In this document: positions 48,434-59,653 of the stretch, in pieces
Position numbering within the stretch: position 1 is the stretch's first letter
Layout of the letters: each line of letters begins with the position of its first letter
Source: Harmonia axyridis
Lineage: Eukaryota > Arthropoda > Insecta > Coleoptera > Coccinellidae
Direction: 5' to 3'
NCBI RefSeq assembly: GCF_914767665.1
Contig: NC_059502.1
Coordinates: forward strand, 32,878,812 to 32,942,811
Length of the DNA: 64,000 nucleotides
The notes under the pieces: generated by a model
What the model was told of the DNA's origin: nothing
Seen by the model: the letters and a program-made list of their open reading frames with translations, nothing else
Databases searched by the model: none
Translations under genes and position numbers: made by a program

Positions 48434-49508
48434 TTACAGGGTTAGGTTAGGTAGGTTGGATTTCTCTCCCGAGGTCAGCACCTTGTCGTGCTGGGAGGGC
48501 TTGTAGTAACTGCCTGCTGTAAAGTAGACAGTGAAACTAAGACTGACCAGTAAATGTGGCATGGCTAATACCAGCCTGCTACATTTCCATACCTTAACAA
48601 TCCCATGTTCTCCCAAACACCACATTCTTGCTAATACCACTCCTAAGATTATCCTCTAATCTCTACCCTTCCAAGTGAAAGGTACTAGCAGAACGAGCGA
48701 CACGGGAAGGGGACTAGCAGCCAGCCGGCAGATCCGAGCAGACAGAGGCCATAAAGGTATCATAGGTGGAAATAATTGACAGGTTTATCAGATCGAGACA
48801 CAAGAGACTGAGAAGTAAGCAAGAAGGGGCTACTTATGTTTCCGCAGGCGCCAGTTTAGGACCCTAAGAGTAATTCCCGGTACACTATTCGAAGAGTAAC
48901 TATGACTTTATTGATAAAGAATCTTAGGAAACGAGGATAACGAAAAAGTATGTTGGTACTCTGCTCAACCCCACTGCTCACAGTCGAAACTACTAAACTC
49001 CCTCTAAAAAACCCCCATCCTTATAATTTCCCTTCACAAGTGAGGATGATGTTATACTATGAGGACTTAGGGGTTGCATTAGTTGTGCAAGTTCGCAAAG
49101 GTCGCAAGACCAGGGTCAAAAGGCGTCTTCTCGTTGAAGATTAAGTTCGAAGGGAGGATGCTTGCCGACTAAGTCTCTGCGGGGAACTACCTCAGGCTTG
49201 AGTTTCCTTATCAGAGCTATGGGGGAAACCACGCAACGAGTGTAATTGTATCACGCTTTTTAGGCTATCTGTTGGATGACCCTAACACCTTTAACGAATT
49301 GCTTCTACCCTATACCACACTACTTAGGGCAGGACATCGTAATACAAGAAGGACATTCCGCCGTAGAGTACCAAACCCTTGGTGAGCCAGCTGCACTGAG
49401 GCTGAACGCGTAAGAGGAAGGTTGGTTAAGAGATATGTTAGGTGTCCATAAGGTGGATTTCCCTCCATTTAAAAAAAAATGTAGGTTGGGTTTGCACTAA
49501 CCCTGTAA
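48434..49508. mobile_element. GC-rich 1.07-kb block with short inverted ends
   Basis: A sharply delimited region with much higher GC content than the flanks, running from TTACAGGGTTAG (48434-48445) to CTAACCCTGTAA (49497-49508), which are perfect 12-bp inverted repeats. No long open frame. Stretches such as CCCGAGGTCAGCACCTTGTCGTGCTGGGAGGGC fold into local hairpins (this one at about 48468-48500). An A-run is present near the right end (49471-49479). It is probably a non-autonomous element or a retrotransposon leader fragment; class cannot be decided. Flanking target duplication is not evident. Confidence 0.5.
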
Positions 49509-49779
49509 CATGTTGAACTTCAACATTTTTGTTTATTAGATAAACATTAAATGAAGCTTGAAATTGTATATCATATATATGTACTAGGTATATCTCTTCC
49601 GATATTCTCATTGAGTTTTCTATTGTCTTGGTTATGCGATAAACATGAAATGATGCCTTTGATAGTGTGATTCTATATCCAAATGCTAATTTTCATCTAT
49701 TTGTAGTTTGAAAATGATCAAAAAACCGAAATTTCGAACGGACATATTTACGAACTGACAGAAACGAATTTGATCCCGG
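49509..49779. other. Short AT-rich spacer
   Basis: Nothing seen. Confidence 0.4.
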
Positions 49780-50117
49780 ATTAGTGAGTTGAATTTCATC
49801 GTTAGAGACCATCGCGACGAAACAATCGCAATTTTGCAGAAAAACTTTCAAGGATCACTTATTTCTCGAAGAGGTGATCACAATTGGCCACCAATATTTC
49901 GTGATTAAAGACCCTCAGACTTATTTCTTTGGGGCCCCGTGAAAGATAAGGTCTATGACAATGCTCCACAATCGATTCAAGACCTTAGATATGAAATTCG
50001 TAGAATTATCGAGAATAAACAGCCGCAAATGTACGAATTGGTCATGGAAAGTTTCATTAAAAGGATATGGTGCTGCAACCATAGCCGTGGCGGCATTTGG
50101 ATGATAATATTTTTCAT
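49780..50117 (+). pseudogene. DD41D-type transposase C-terminal fragment
   Basis: Reads RDETIAILQKNFQGSLISRR, then GDHNWPPIFRD, a TAA, RPSDLFLWGPVKDKVYDNAP, QSIQDLRYEIRRIIENKQP and finally IKRIWCCNHSRGG. This aligns segment by segment with the same region of the transposase at 59961-61015 (-): SRNGPVNWPPRSCDLTPLDY, FLWVYVKSLVYVDKPQSI, IQRVIADIRPQ, and KNSRGGH. It therefore comes from a related but distinct DD41D-like lineage. The third catalytic Asp (in RPSD) is present, but a stop precedes it and everything upstream of the last third is lost. Confidence 0.82.
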
Positions 50118-50555
50118 CGTTAATGCCCTACCTTCCTCTTCAAAATTAAATAAATATCTATTAATTCCTATCAGAATATATCCAATATTAAAATTGAACT
50201 TCTCATTGGAAAACCCTTCATTTTGTGGTTTGAAAGGGAAAGAAAAATACAGGCAGTTTTGAAAATCGTTCAACAGATTTCGTGATATCTTGTATACTTC
50301 TTCATTTTCATATTATTATTATATTATTATTATTATAATGGTAGCATACAATAAACTTCGATCAATAAATCTACCAAATTCGAATTTCATGTTCAATTCT
50401 CATCTTGACCATCCTCAAACTGCAAATGCACCATTGACTGCAACTGCATGTATTGAAGAAAATTTCAAAAATTGAAAATCATCCTTCCAGCATGTTAAAT
50501 ATTTAGTTGTTTTTTGAATAGAAAAATTATGTTAGTTACAAATGAGTAAACTCAC
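50118..50555. other. AT-rich DNA with an ATT microsatellite
   Basis: A TTA/ATT microsatellite of about 30 bases lies at 50309-50338. The overlapping frames there are not genes. Confidence 0.5.
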
Positions 50556-50680
50556 CTCGATCCATTTTGAAACAACAGGGGGATTATAGTTATCTCACCA
50601 GATCATCACACTGCTAAACAATCACCTAACAATGTCGAAGCAATTTCGATCACATCATTTTATGATGAAAATGAACAGGT
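50556..50680 (-). CDS. Candidate 5' exon with start codon
   Basis: On the minus strand a strong acceptor (ATCTTTTTTCCAG) is followed by 125 bases and an excellent donor (GAG|GTGAGTTT). The exon would contain untranslated sequence and then ATGGATCGAG at 50565-50556 in a good insect start context (CAAAATGG), leaving one base of phase. Upstream short ATGs exist in the exon, which weakens the call. The downstream exon was not located. Confidence 0.27.
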
Positions 50681-51092
50681 CTGGAAAAAAGATAAAGGAA
50701 ACAAATGTTTATTGCGTCGGAATTGATAGCGTTCGAGTAGCTTTCCTTTGTATGGCGAGAATCCTTGTTTTGAAATCATGGATGATATTACCCCATTCAA
50801 TGTTATTGTGCCAAACTTTTTCTTCGGAATATATGGAATGAATAATATTAATTCAATTGTTATTCTGAATATTTTCAGTTTTCCTTATTTGAAAGAAATG
50901 ATGACTAACTTTTCAGAAATATTTAATGCATTGATAATAAAAAAACTCAATTTCTATTATTATGTATGATTATACATAATAATAGAAACTGATCGATTCA
51001 TGGGGTATTGTAGATTTACAATATCCCATGAATGGATCTGTTGAATTTCAGATAATTTGCGCGATTTTCCATTTGCTAAAGATCTTATTATA
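50681..51092. repeat. AT-rich DNA with two adjacent hairpins
   Basis: Two hairpins stand side by side: TTTCTATTATTATGTA with its complement around TGAT (about 50951-50987), and GGGGTATTGTA / TACAATATCCC with flanking TTCATG / CATGAA (about 50996-51035). They resemble rho-independent shapes but in insect DNA are more likely relics of small foldbacks. Confidence 0.5.
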
Positions 51093-51880
51093 CAGGGTGG
51101 TCACTTTTTCAATGAGATTGTATTGGTAACTTTTAAACCATAAGAGTTAGAAGGTTGGTCAAATGTAGAAAAATTTGCATGCATAGAAGCTTTATCAAGC
51201 AGTTCAAACAAATCGAGATTATCAGGGCCGGTTATTGAGATATCATAAGAAAAGAAAATTTTGTCATTTTGATTTTTCTTTTTTTCCACTTTATTTCAAA
51301 TATTATCAAAAAATGTTTTTTTATTCGACAGTAAATTATCCTCATTTTGACGTAATCAGATTTCGTATCCAACGTTTCGTACTCTCTGGGCCACCCTCAA
51401 CCTTATTTTTTTCAATACGGACCTGTATATTTTATGACACTTTTCGAAATAACTTTTAACGCTGAATTCAACGATATATCATACAATGTCATTCAAAGTT
51501 GATTTTCAGGTGATTTTGACCCTTATCCAATTTTCTTTGGGTCGGATCTGTAGTGAATGCAATTTATCAAAAACTGCTGTTACTGAAATAATCAAGAGAC
51601 GCGAAAACAATGATTTTAAATTTGAATACCAAGCCTTGCAAAACTTATATCGTAATGATATCAAAATAAAGTTCGATTCTGTAATTTGTTTCAACGGAAC
51701 AAATGACAAATCCAACAATAATGATTTCTCGCGAGATTGAGAATGTATTAGAAGGTATTCAAGAAGACAAAATAAACAAATTTATAAGAAGTATGGGTTC
51801 CAGAACCGTTAAGTGTATTTCACAAAATGATAGACTTTTCGAACACTTACTTCATTCATGTAATCATTATGTATGTTGTC
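51093..51880 (+). mobile_element. Truncated copy of the long-TIR transposon
   Basis: Begins CAGGGTGGTCAC after TA (51091-51092) and matches the left arm of the 22617-24166 element through about 51535. It then continues into the internally deleted transposase frame in plus orientation: ECNLSKTAVTEIIK, NNDFKFEYQALQNLY, FDSVICFNGTNDK, IENVLEGIQ, IRSMGSRTVKCISQN, RLFEHLL. The right arm is absent; sequence similarity ends about 50 bases before the CR1-like LINE begins, so the LINE insertion or a linked deletion may have removed it. Confidence 0.88.
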
Positions 51881-52048
51881 GGACTTGAAGGTAGTATTCT
51901 GTTCGCTCCATAGTTTTTTCGAAATTAAGTGTGTTAATATAGTCTATAAATCTCTCAGTTTCACACAGTGATCAGTGTTAATCCATCTTTACAAAAGGTT
52001 TATTTCGAAGAATCTAGAAGACAAGTATTTTGTCCTGAAAACTATAAA

Positions 52049-53059
52049 ATGTCTAATTGCGTGCGTTGTAATGAAGTAACATCAAAGAGATCGCCGAGTA
52101 TTTTTTGCAGTTTTTGTCGAAAACCTTATCACGCAAATGGCACCTGCTCCGATGTCACTAAGAGTCAGTTATCGGCAATCAAGAATATGCCTGGTACTGA
52201 TTGGAAATGTGACACATGTCGTCAAGAAAATGCACATATATCCAGTGGTGGAGATCGGAGGAGGCAATCGATTTCGGCTGGTCGTCCATCCCTCGCATCC
52301 CTGGGTAATCAGTCTCAACGAGTTGAAAAGCCCATCGTTTCAGATGATGAATCAGACGCTGAATGGCGCAATGATGGTGTTTCTCGGCCCATTCAATCTC
52401 TCACTTTGGAAATAAGAAACCTACGAGAATCAGTTAATTTTTGTTCAGGGAAAATAAGCGATTTCGAAATCAAGCTCAGTAAATTCAATGAGCTTGTCAC
52501 TAGAATGGGTAAAGTGGAGAGGGAGAATGAATTTCTGAAAAAGCAGGTCATGGATCTCAACTCTAAAGTAAATAACCTTGAACAATTCACCAGATCTAAC
52601 AACATCGAAATTCAGAATATTCCTGAAAAACCTAATGAGAATATCATAGAGATTATTTCATCAATTGGGAGGGCTATTGATCAGCCGGTTGACTCTTTCT
52701 GTTTTGATTTTTGCAGCCGGGTTCCTACAAACATTCAAGGGAGACCTAAGAATATTGTTGTGAAGTTCATCTCGAAAATCAGGAGAGACGATTTTCTTGC
52801 AGCATATAAGGCCAAACGAATGTCAAATTCGGGATTGGATAAATCAGGAATTAAAGTTGAAAAGGTATCTGAAAAGCTATATATTAATGAGCACTTGTCA
52901 AATTACAACAAAATTCTATTCAAAGAAGCACGAGAAATTGCAAGGAAAAAGGAGTATAAGTATGTATGGACTCAATCTGGTAATATTCTTCTACGCAAGA
53001 ACGATGCTTCTAAAATTTTACATATTCGGTCAAGCGATGAGTTGAGAAAGCTCATATAA
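52049..53059 (+). CDS. LINE ORF1: PHD-finger, coiled-coil RNA-binding protein
   Basis: A 336-residue open frame from ATG 52049; an upstream in-frame Met at 51968 is possible but the homology starts at MSNCVRCNEV. Residues 3-56 are a Zn-binding PHD-type finger (CVRC, CSFC, YHANGTC, WKCDTC). A Ser/Arg-rich spacer follows. Residues about 120-190 are coiled coil (LTLEIRNLRES, ENEFLKKQVMDLNSKVNNLE). From about 193 an L1-type RRM-like fold begins with FTRSNNIEIQNIPEKPNENI, and the C-terminal part has RPKNIVVKF and DDFLAAYK. ORF1 proteins of CR1-group LINEs have this layout and bind element RNA as trimers. The frame is uninterrupted, which is notable given the broken ORF2. Confidence 0.88.
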   Translation: MSNCVRCNEVTSKRSPSIFCSFCRKPYHANGTCSDVTKSQLSAIKNMPGTDWKCDTCRQENAHISSGGDRRRQSISAGRPSLASLGNQSQRVEKPIVSDDESDAEWRNDGVSRPIQSLTLEIRNLRESVNFCSGKISDFEIKLSKFNELVTRMGKVERENEFLKKQVMDLNSKVNNLEQFTRSNNIEIQNIPEKPNENIIEIISSIGRAIDQPVDSFCFDFCSRVPTNIQGRPKNIVVKFISKIRRDDFLAAYKAKRMSNSGLDKSGIKVEKVSEKLYINEHLSNYNKILFKEAREIARKKEYKYVWTQSGNILLRKNDASKILHIRSSDELRKLI

Positions 53060-53095
53060 TCCACAATAGTTACATCCTATGTATAAAAATATTCT

Positions 53096-53878
53096 TTGAT
53101 TCCCATGGCTCTCTCGATATATTACCAGAATGTCACTGGACTCAGAACTAAATTGGAAGAATTTAAAGTGAACGCCACTGTTAATAACCACGATATAATT
53201 TGTATAACCGAATCTTGGTTGAACGATGGAATAATTGACTCGGAATTAATCGATTTGAACAACTACACTATCTTCAGGAGAGATCGTGCGACTTCGGGTG
53301 TGGTAAAAACCGACGGAGGTGGTGTCTTCATTGCGGTTAAAAACAATTTAAACCTACTACAGCTGCTGAACTTCAAAGTGATGCAGAGGATATTTGGATA
53401 GTGCTTAAACTAGGTATTTTATAGCTCTTTATTTGTTGTGTTTATCTTCCACCTGGCGAGCAATTTGCTAGCTCCAGCTTCATTTCTAAACTTTACTCCA
53501 ACAAAACAAAATTTGATGACTGTCTCGTCATAATCCTTGGCGATTTTAATTGTCCATCGATTTCGTGGATTTTTAATGATGATGATAACTATTTGAATGC
53601 ATTTAATGTGGAAGGTAAATTCGAACATGTTGTTGACGCTTGTGCGTATTCGGAACTAATGCAATATAATCATGTAAAAAACTGTAATAATAGAAACCTT
53701 GATCTTGTATTCAGCAATTCTCACAGAGTTAATAATTTGGAACATTGTTTATCTCCATTAGTTTTTGAGAATCGTCATCATCCTGCGTTAGAGTTTTTGT
53801 TTGAGGTTGAAACATTCAGACATCTTCCATCCAATGTCTCTTCTTTTTTCAGCTTTCGAAGAGCTGACTACAATATGT
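53096..53878 (+). pseudogene. LINE ORF2 endonuclease fragment
   Basis: Starts MALSIYYQNVTGLRTKLEEF, carrying the QN.tGLR motif of apurinic-type (EEP) endonucleases, then ICITESWL (catalytic Glu) and FRRDR with GGGVFIAV. A frameshift occurs near 53360 and a stop near 53423. The frame later resumes with VYLPPG, LGDFNCPSISW, NLDLVFSN and HHPALEF, the last corresponding to the 'SDH.p' catalytic end. After FRRADYNM it stops at 53878. No reverse transcriptase follows. Confidence 0.85.
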
Positions 53879-53880
53879 AG

Positions 53881-54500
53881 TGAACAGGAGTGCTGGACGG
53901 GTAAGAATCTCTGGTGAATTCAAAGCACATTCACCTTTGGAAATTTTTGAAATGTAAAAATTGATGACGTCATTCTCAAAAACAATTTGAAAAATTCAAG
54001 AATGTTTGTTCTAAATTTGAAGAAGAATAATACAAATGTGTGTAAAAACTAGTACGCCATCATTACCGTCAAAAATCATTCTTAACCTAACCTCACATAA
54101 TTACATTAGTCAAGAGGCAGAAAATAAAATTATCATAGTTTATCGAGATGATAGACCGTGAAGCCGGGCCTGGAATCATTCTATACGACCAAAGTTGCCT
54201 ATTTCAGCGCATTTTCTTAACAGATAAGTTTGCCACACAAAGGTAATTAAAAAAAATGTACTTCATTCCTAGGTATGTTCCGGTGGCTACAGAGTCGTAG
54301 CTGCATTCTAGCATCTTCTATTCACAAGAATCACTTTACGGCATTGTTGTTCCTTGATAGAAATAAGCGCGTATTCCTTTTCATCAACAGTCGTTTATGG
54401 TCTGGGCTATCTAGACACAGAATATACTATTCTTCATACAACGCTACTATCTTTGAGTTGAGTTGAGTCTATTTTTTTTTTTTTTTTGAAAAGCCTTCAC
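53881..54500. other. Intergenic DNA, nothing recognised
   Basis: Includes a (CCTAA)2-like TTAACCTAACC at about 54075 and a T-run at 54474-54487. No gene seen. Confidence 0.4.
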
Positions 54501-54539
54501 TCCATGCTCGGCCTTTACAGTATTTGTTCTTCGAGCAAA

Positions 54540-55090
54540 AAGGAAATTAACATATCCCAGGAGGTTTCATCTAAAGAAAAAAGTTCTATAAACATGGGCC
54601 TTCAAACGCTTTGTTTTCGAGATAAAAGTGTGATTTTTGTTTCAAGTTTTTTTCTTATAGCACCTTCCTGCATAAGGTATTTAATTGAAATTTGGCATAG
54701 ATATTAAAATTCAGAGTTTACATCACGTGATGAAAATTTCGATTGCAAATCTACAGGGTGATATTTTTTCTGGAACAGATGCCGCTTCCTTCCCTCAGCA
54801 TTTTTTTTTGACCACAGGTAGTTTAGAAAAATGTGAAAAAAAAATTTGATACAGTACTACTTACACTTTTTAGTTTCTTGTAGTTTTGTCGTAAACGCTA
54901 CAGCAAAATCCAAATTATTATAAAGATCCAGTTAGATAACTGTGATGAATAAAACAATCATAAGTTTTGATAATAATAATTCACCCAATCTGTAGTGAAG
55001 ATTAATAAATATTCGCTAAACTGGGATAAAATTAACAAAAAAGTAGGACTACAAGAAACACCTTGTATCTGGAAAACAAAGCGTTTGCGG
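54540..55090. mobile_element. Second copy of the 691-bp MITE family
   Basis: Aligns with 40430-40970 through a chain of shared blocks: AAACATGGGCC/CTTCAAACGCTTTG, GTTTTCGAGATA, TCACGTGATG, GCAAATCTACAGGGTGAT, TTTCTGGA, GGTAGTTTAGAAAA, GTAGTTTTGTCGTA, ATCCAAATTATTATAA, and GAAACACCTTGTATCT, AAGCGTTTGCGGGCT. The outermost CAGGGTG end is missing. No coding capacity. Confidence 0.8.
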
Positions 55091-56684
55091 GCTCAACAAA
55101 ATCAAAACCTTATTGAAAGGTACTTTCGATAGAAATATGGACCAGTGTATGATGCTAAAACGCTAAGAAAGAGAGGATACGAAGGCTACAAACCAATTCC
55201 AAATTTTTCGAAGTATACCTGCAATGAATAGGATTTTCGATGTTCTTATAAACACCCCCCAGAACTTTTTACGCCAAGTGATGAGGTTTAAGAATATATA
55301 CTAACATATCAGGTGTGGTGTGAGGAAGGCTACAACAGTAGCGTTGCAGAAGAGTTATTGTGACCCTAGCATTTCTAGCTCGACTGCCGCCACTATACAA
55401 TACAGGGTGTCTGGATTAGTAGTACCAAGTTTTAAAGAATAGGTTATCTGGTCAACTTTATAATAAAAAATTCTTAGATGGAAGTCTTTTCTTGACTCCC
55501 TTCAAGTTACAGCATTTACAATATGCACATGACCTTCAGTTAGTTAAACATTTGAATAATGAGTTTACTAAATACACATCATGAAGGAAACATTTTGGTG
55601 TTGATGAATGGCCAAAAATAACAGTATCAAAGTAACTGATACTCTTCTCATTTTAAATGAGAACTAATAAAGTTCGGAAGATTACATTTTTTCACTGTAA
55701 TCTTTTTTCAAAATAACAAATTCACAAAATTGATGTTCAGCGTAGATTATCTACATACTACATAGATCTTCATTAATTCACCTAGTTTTTATGTTCATCT
55801 ACAAAATATTTTTTGAATTATTACTCTAAATTCAATTATTCAAAGGTAATTGTACTCAGCGTGGATTACTATACAACCTCACTTCACATAGTAATCCATC
55901 AGTATCCACACAATACACTAAAATGAGATGGACACATGGTATATCAATTTAATTCTGGTTTAATTTACAAAACGAAGGTGAAAATTTTTCTCCTTATCAT
56001 GATCTGAAAAAAATTACAACATTTCTTGATTGCTGATAAAATATAATATATTAATGAGAGTAATGAGATGATGGAATATTACTTTGAGGAGGATTTTCAT
56101 CGAACACAACGAACCCTATTCAAGTATTTCTCGAATTTTTTGCTTAATCCAGCATTCTTTTATATTTGCGGTCTTTTGAAGTTTCATATTACCATGATTA
56201 TTTGGGTCTCGATCGTCAGATAAGATTAGATAAAAAATAGAACAGATATTGAACAATATAGGCAATAAATTTATATCCTAGGATTGCTAAGAGATATCAA
56301 ACAATCGTCTCGATGAGTGAGAAAATACTTCCCACCTGTCTGTCTAGCGAGATTTCATTCAAATGTACAATCATTGTAGAACTAAATTTATTTCAGGTGC
56401 GTGGAGAGGGGACTCTGCGTAATGATTACGATTTTTCATTGAGTAGATTGAAGCAGCACATTTAAGATTTCAACAAAATATTGATGAATGTAGTCGAACG
56501 AAGTAAAATAAGTTGTTGGGTATTGAAACTGTTATTTTTGTATTTGTCTCAATGGGATTCGTTGAATTATTGATACCTACTTCTGACAAATATTTCACTT
56601 CTCGCATTTATGACCCAAAATATATGGGAGACCGGAGAGTTTATCGAAATTAATTCAACTCAAACAGCAATAGTATATTCTAAA
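55091..56684. other. AT-rich intergenic DNA
   Basis: Contains an isolated ACAGGGTGTCTGGATTAGTA (about 55403), probably the end of a decayed TIR element, and a small inverted pair GGATTACTA / TAGTAATCC at 55872-55899. No gene. Confidence 0.4.
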
Positions 56685-57250
56685 ACAAGTTGCAGAATGG
56701 GCCCCTATTCCAACACGAATGCGAAATTCGAAAACGAGCGACGAAGGAGCGATTTTTGGAACGCATGAGTGTTGGAATTGCCTTCTGCAACGAGTAGAGA
56801 CGATATTTTCTCTATTTCAGTCAAGTTTTGTGAAATATTGTCGAAATTCAATGAAAAATTCGGATTATACATCCTAGTGACATTTGTATTGTATCTTGGC
56901 AGTTGGTGTGACTGTTACGGAAATTGACAAATTACGGAATTTCAATTTGAATTGTGCGTTTCGAATTTTGAAATAATTTATAATTACGCATTAAATTCGT
57001 GAGTTATGTCTGACGAAATCGATTTTACACGACCAGAATCAAGAGAAATTTCGAATAAAGTTGCAAATCATTTCACTATATCCAAATTATATTATATTGA
57101 CAATTTGACGTGTATTGAATTTTGATAGGATTGGTGTAGACAACCACAGAACGAAAAAAATAACTGAAGACAATGCTGTAATGAGTTTATTACAGCACTG
57201 TTTATAGAACTGTAATGAACTCATTACGATACTGAAATAGAGAAAATTTA
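56685..57250 (+). repeat. Dispersed repeat, plus copy
   Basis: Partner of 25516-25925 (reverse orientation there). This copy has an extra stretch of about 120 bases at roughly 57040-57165 that the other lacks, and an extra GAAAACGAGCGACGAAGGAGCG segment at 56736. The sequence around 56694-56790 folds: TTGCAGAA...CCAACACGAATGCG pairs with CGCATGAGTGTTGG...TTCTGCAA. Confidence 0.85.
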
Positions 57251-57970
57251 TAATTAAACTTCAGATAATTAACTTGAATTTATGGAATTCAATGAATTTT
57301 GGTTATCAGGATCAATAACAAGTAACCCAAAATTATTCCCTAGAACATGGTCAAAATGGGAATTTTGCTATATTTATAGAACTCTTATGTTAAACAGGTT
57401 TAGCGAATTGCCAACGTCTCGAATGAGTTTCTGGTCATCTTCAGCGCTATTAATTGAAGGCAGGTTTCTTTTGATTAATTCCTGAAAATCACGTGAATTC
57501 ATTATAATGTAATTGAACGACACCGATTGTCGGTTTTTATCTATATGAGGAGATATTATGGTAATATAGTGACTCTGCTTAATACGACAGAGCCGTGCCG
57601 CGCTGAATGCCATGGATCTTTGCGTGTTGGCACAAGTGACCAACATGTGCACCGATAGGTACCATTTACAGCCACCCAGCCGTGGCTGCTTCGCAGTTTA
57701 ATCGCCGATGGCATGCTAAGCCTTGATTTTTTCGCCTTTTCAACTGACTTGCGTTCTCTCCCTTCTCGTATCTACTTTCGTACCTTCTCATCTCGTCGGT
57801 ACTGGCAGGTATGTGCGTAGTAACTCTTTGCTTGGCCGAGGATAGCGTCGTGGGCTGCGCATCTCAGAAGATCGGCACTCTTGGGACATAAACACAATCG
57901 TGTTACGGCAAAGTCAACTTCGCTACTATGAAAAAAGGAGGTGAGTATGACAGGGATCAGTGCCATAGTG
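57251..57970. other. Region of raised GC with doubtful short frames
   Basis: On the minus strand ATG at about 57503 opens a 43-codon frame (MNSRDFQELIKRNLPSIN, then SAEDDQKLIRDVGNSLNLFN) with coding-like composition. On the plus strand ATGAAAAAAGGAG at 57926 is followed at once by a strong GTGAGT donor, which could be a first exon. Neither can be tied to a family or to further exons, so I call neither a gene. Confidence 0.25.
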
Positions 57971-59600
57971 ATGATTCCATCAGTGTTTTCAGGATTAAAT
58001 CATCAGTTCAGTATGGCAATGCTGCCATAACTTAATATTGATTTATTTCCAATAAGTTCACTCAACCAACACATTGTCGCAGATTATACTTTCTATGGTT
58101 ATAAAAGTGAATATATTGACGATTAATTTTTGTCCAAGTGATACACTTATATTTCACCCCAGAATTGCAAGAAGGATATTTTTACCGAGTTCAACATAAT
58201 GTTTCTGAAATAAAATATGAATGCACATTTCGGTTGTAGATATCATATATGTATTCTGTTTTCTTTCCTTAAAGTAGGTAAGTACAATATTTTTCATATA
58301 TAAAAGTTAAGTAGAAACTTGTGGAAAAATATATAGATAATCGCTGAAAATATGCTTAACTGATATGAAGTCATATCAAAATCACAAATTAATGTCTGCT
58401 ATGTAACGTTCTTCACCTCCTGAAAAAATAAATTATTACATAGTGGTATTATCATCAATTAAAAATGCAGGGTGTTCCACAGATTACTTCAATGAGTTAG
58501 AATTAGTGGTCAATAATCCACCCCCGTATTCTCCGAACGAAAATATTGCATTAAATTCAAAATTTAAGATTTTTCAAAAAATATTTCTCGACGAAGTAAC
58601 AACGGTGACTCTCATTCAATTGAATTTTTGTTTTCTGCATTCGGTACCAACGCAGAAAAAATCATGAAGTTGGGTTGGTACTTTAAACATACTATGAATA
58701 TTTCAAGTACGTCGCAAACAGTGTTCCAAGGATAAATTTGGAACCAAAATATTTTCCAATTTTGAGGAATTTCTATGATGAAAAGTTTTCAAATCCGTTT
58801 TCCTTGAAAATCAAAGGAAGGAAGGAATATGTTTTCTCTGTAGAAAATAGACCTTCGAGTTTTCCAAATGTTGCCTCAAAGTTTGAAAATATTGAGGTAC
58901 GAAAAAGTTGTGGCATTTACCTTTCAAAATTTCAAAATTTTTGTCGCATTAGATCCGGTGGTAAAAACAAATTGAAATTTTTAAATAAATTGAATTATCC
59001 CGAGGGGCGGGTCCATCGAGAAATATTTAAATATTTGATGATAGATACAGAAGTGAATTATTGAATAACTTTTCTCAAACAACCTGTATATTTGGAAAAT
59101 AAATGTTTTTTCTGTGCTTTTCATCACACCTCTCCTAGTCCTCTTTGCAACCTCTCAACAGCTTAAAACTAGTGCGCAATGGCGAATTTACCAGCAGGCT
59201 GAAACTGAGAGCGGAAAATTTTTTAGAGTAGCAGAATGAGTTTTTGAATTTTCATTATGATTTACAGAATCAAAAAGAAATAATTTACACACCAAGTACG
59301 AATTTCGAAAATAAGAAAAAAATTGCTCGCAAAAAGGTATTGTATTGCTTTTATAATTTAACTTAAACTGTAATACTAACAGATAATTGAGAAAGGAAAT
59401 TTATTGTATATTTTACATTTCAAGCGTAAGCTTTATTTTTATTATGTAAGTGTTGTAGAGTTTCAAGACATACCTATTCCTAACCTTACTTTAAAAGTGG
59501 TACATGATAGAGATATTCTTTGCTTAATATAATGTTTTTTGAAAATTATTTGCTGTGAAAATAATCAAGGATCCGACACCTCATACCTCAGTTCTCAATT
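57971..59600. other. Intergenic DNA with unexplained short frames
   Basis: Two plus frames, 58443-58667 and 58738-59064, lie between a GCAGGGTGTTCCACAG (58466) and an AACCTGTATATTTGG (59081), so they probably sit inside a decayed CAGGGTG-type element of about 620 bp. They show no recognisable protein motif. Confidence 0.35.
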
Positions 59601-59653
59601 ATAACGGGTGTTTTTTTAAGAGGTTGCCGATTTTTTTTTTTGAATAAAACATA

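Larger units (their letters stand above)
51930..53880 (+). mobile_element. CR1-like LINE, 3'-truncated
   Basis: Contains an intact ORF1 with PHD finger and coiled coil and a broken ORF2 limited to the endonuclease. The reverse transcriptase is absent after about 53880, so the element is truncated at the 3' side, which is unusual for target-primed insertions and points to a later deletion. The exact 5' boundary and target duplication were not identified. Confidence 0.75.

Noticed and set aside
48440..48455. GGGTTAGGTTAGGTAGG looks like the insect telomere repeat TTAGG
   Set aside because: Only two units, inside a GC-rich repeat block; two CCTAA units also occur at about 54075. Too short for a telomeric tract or interstitial array.
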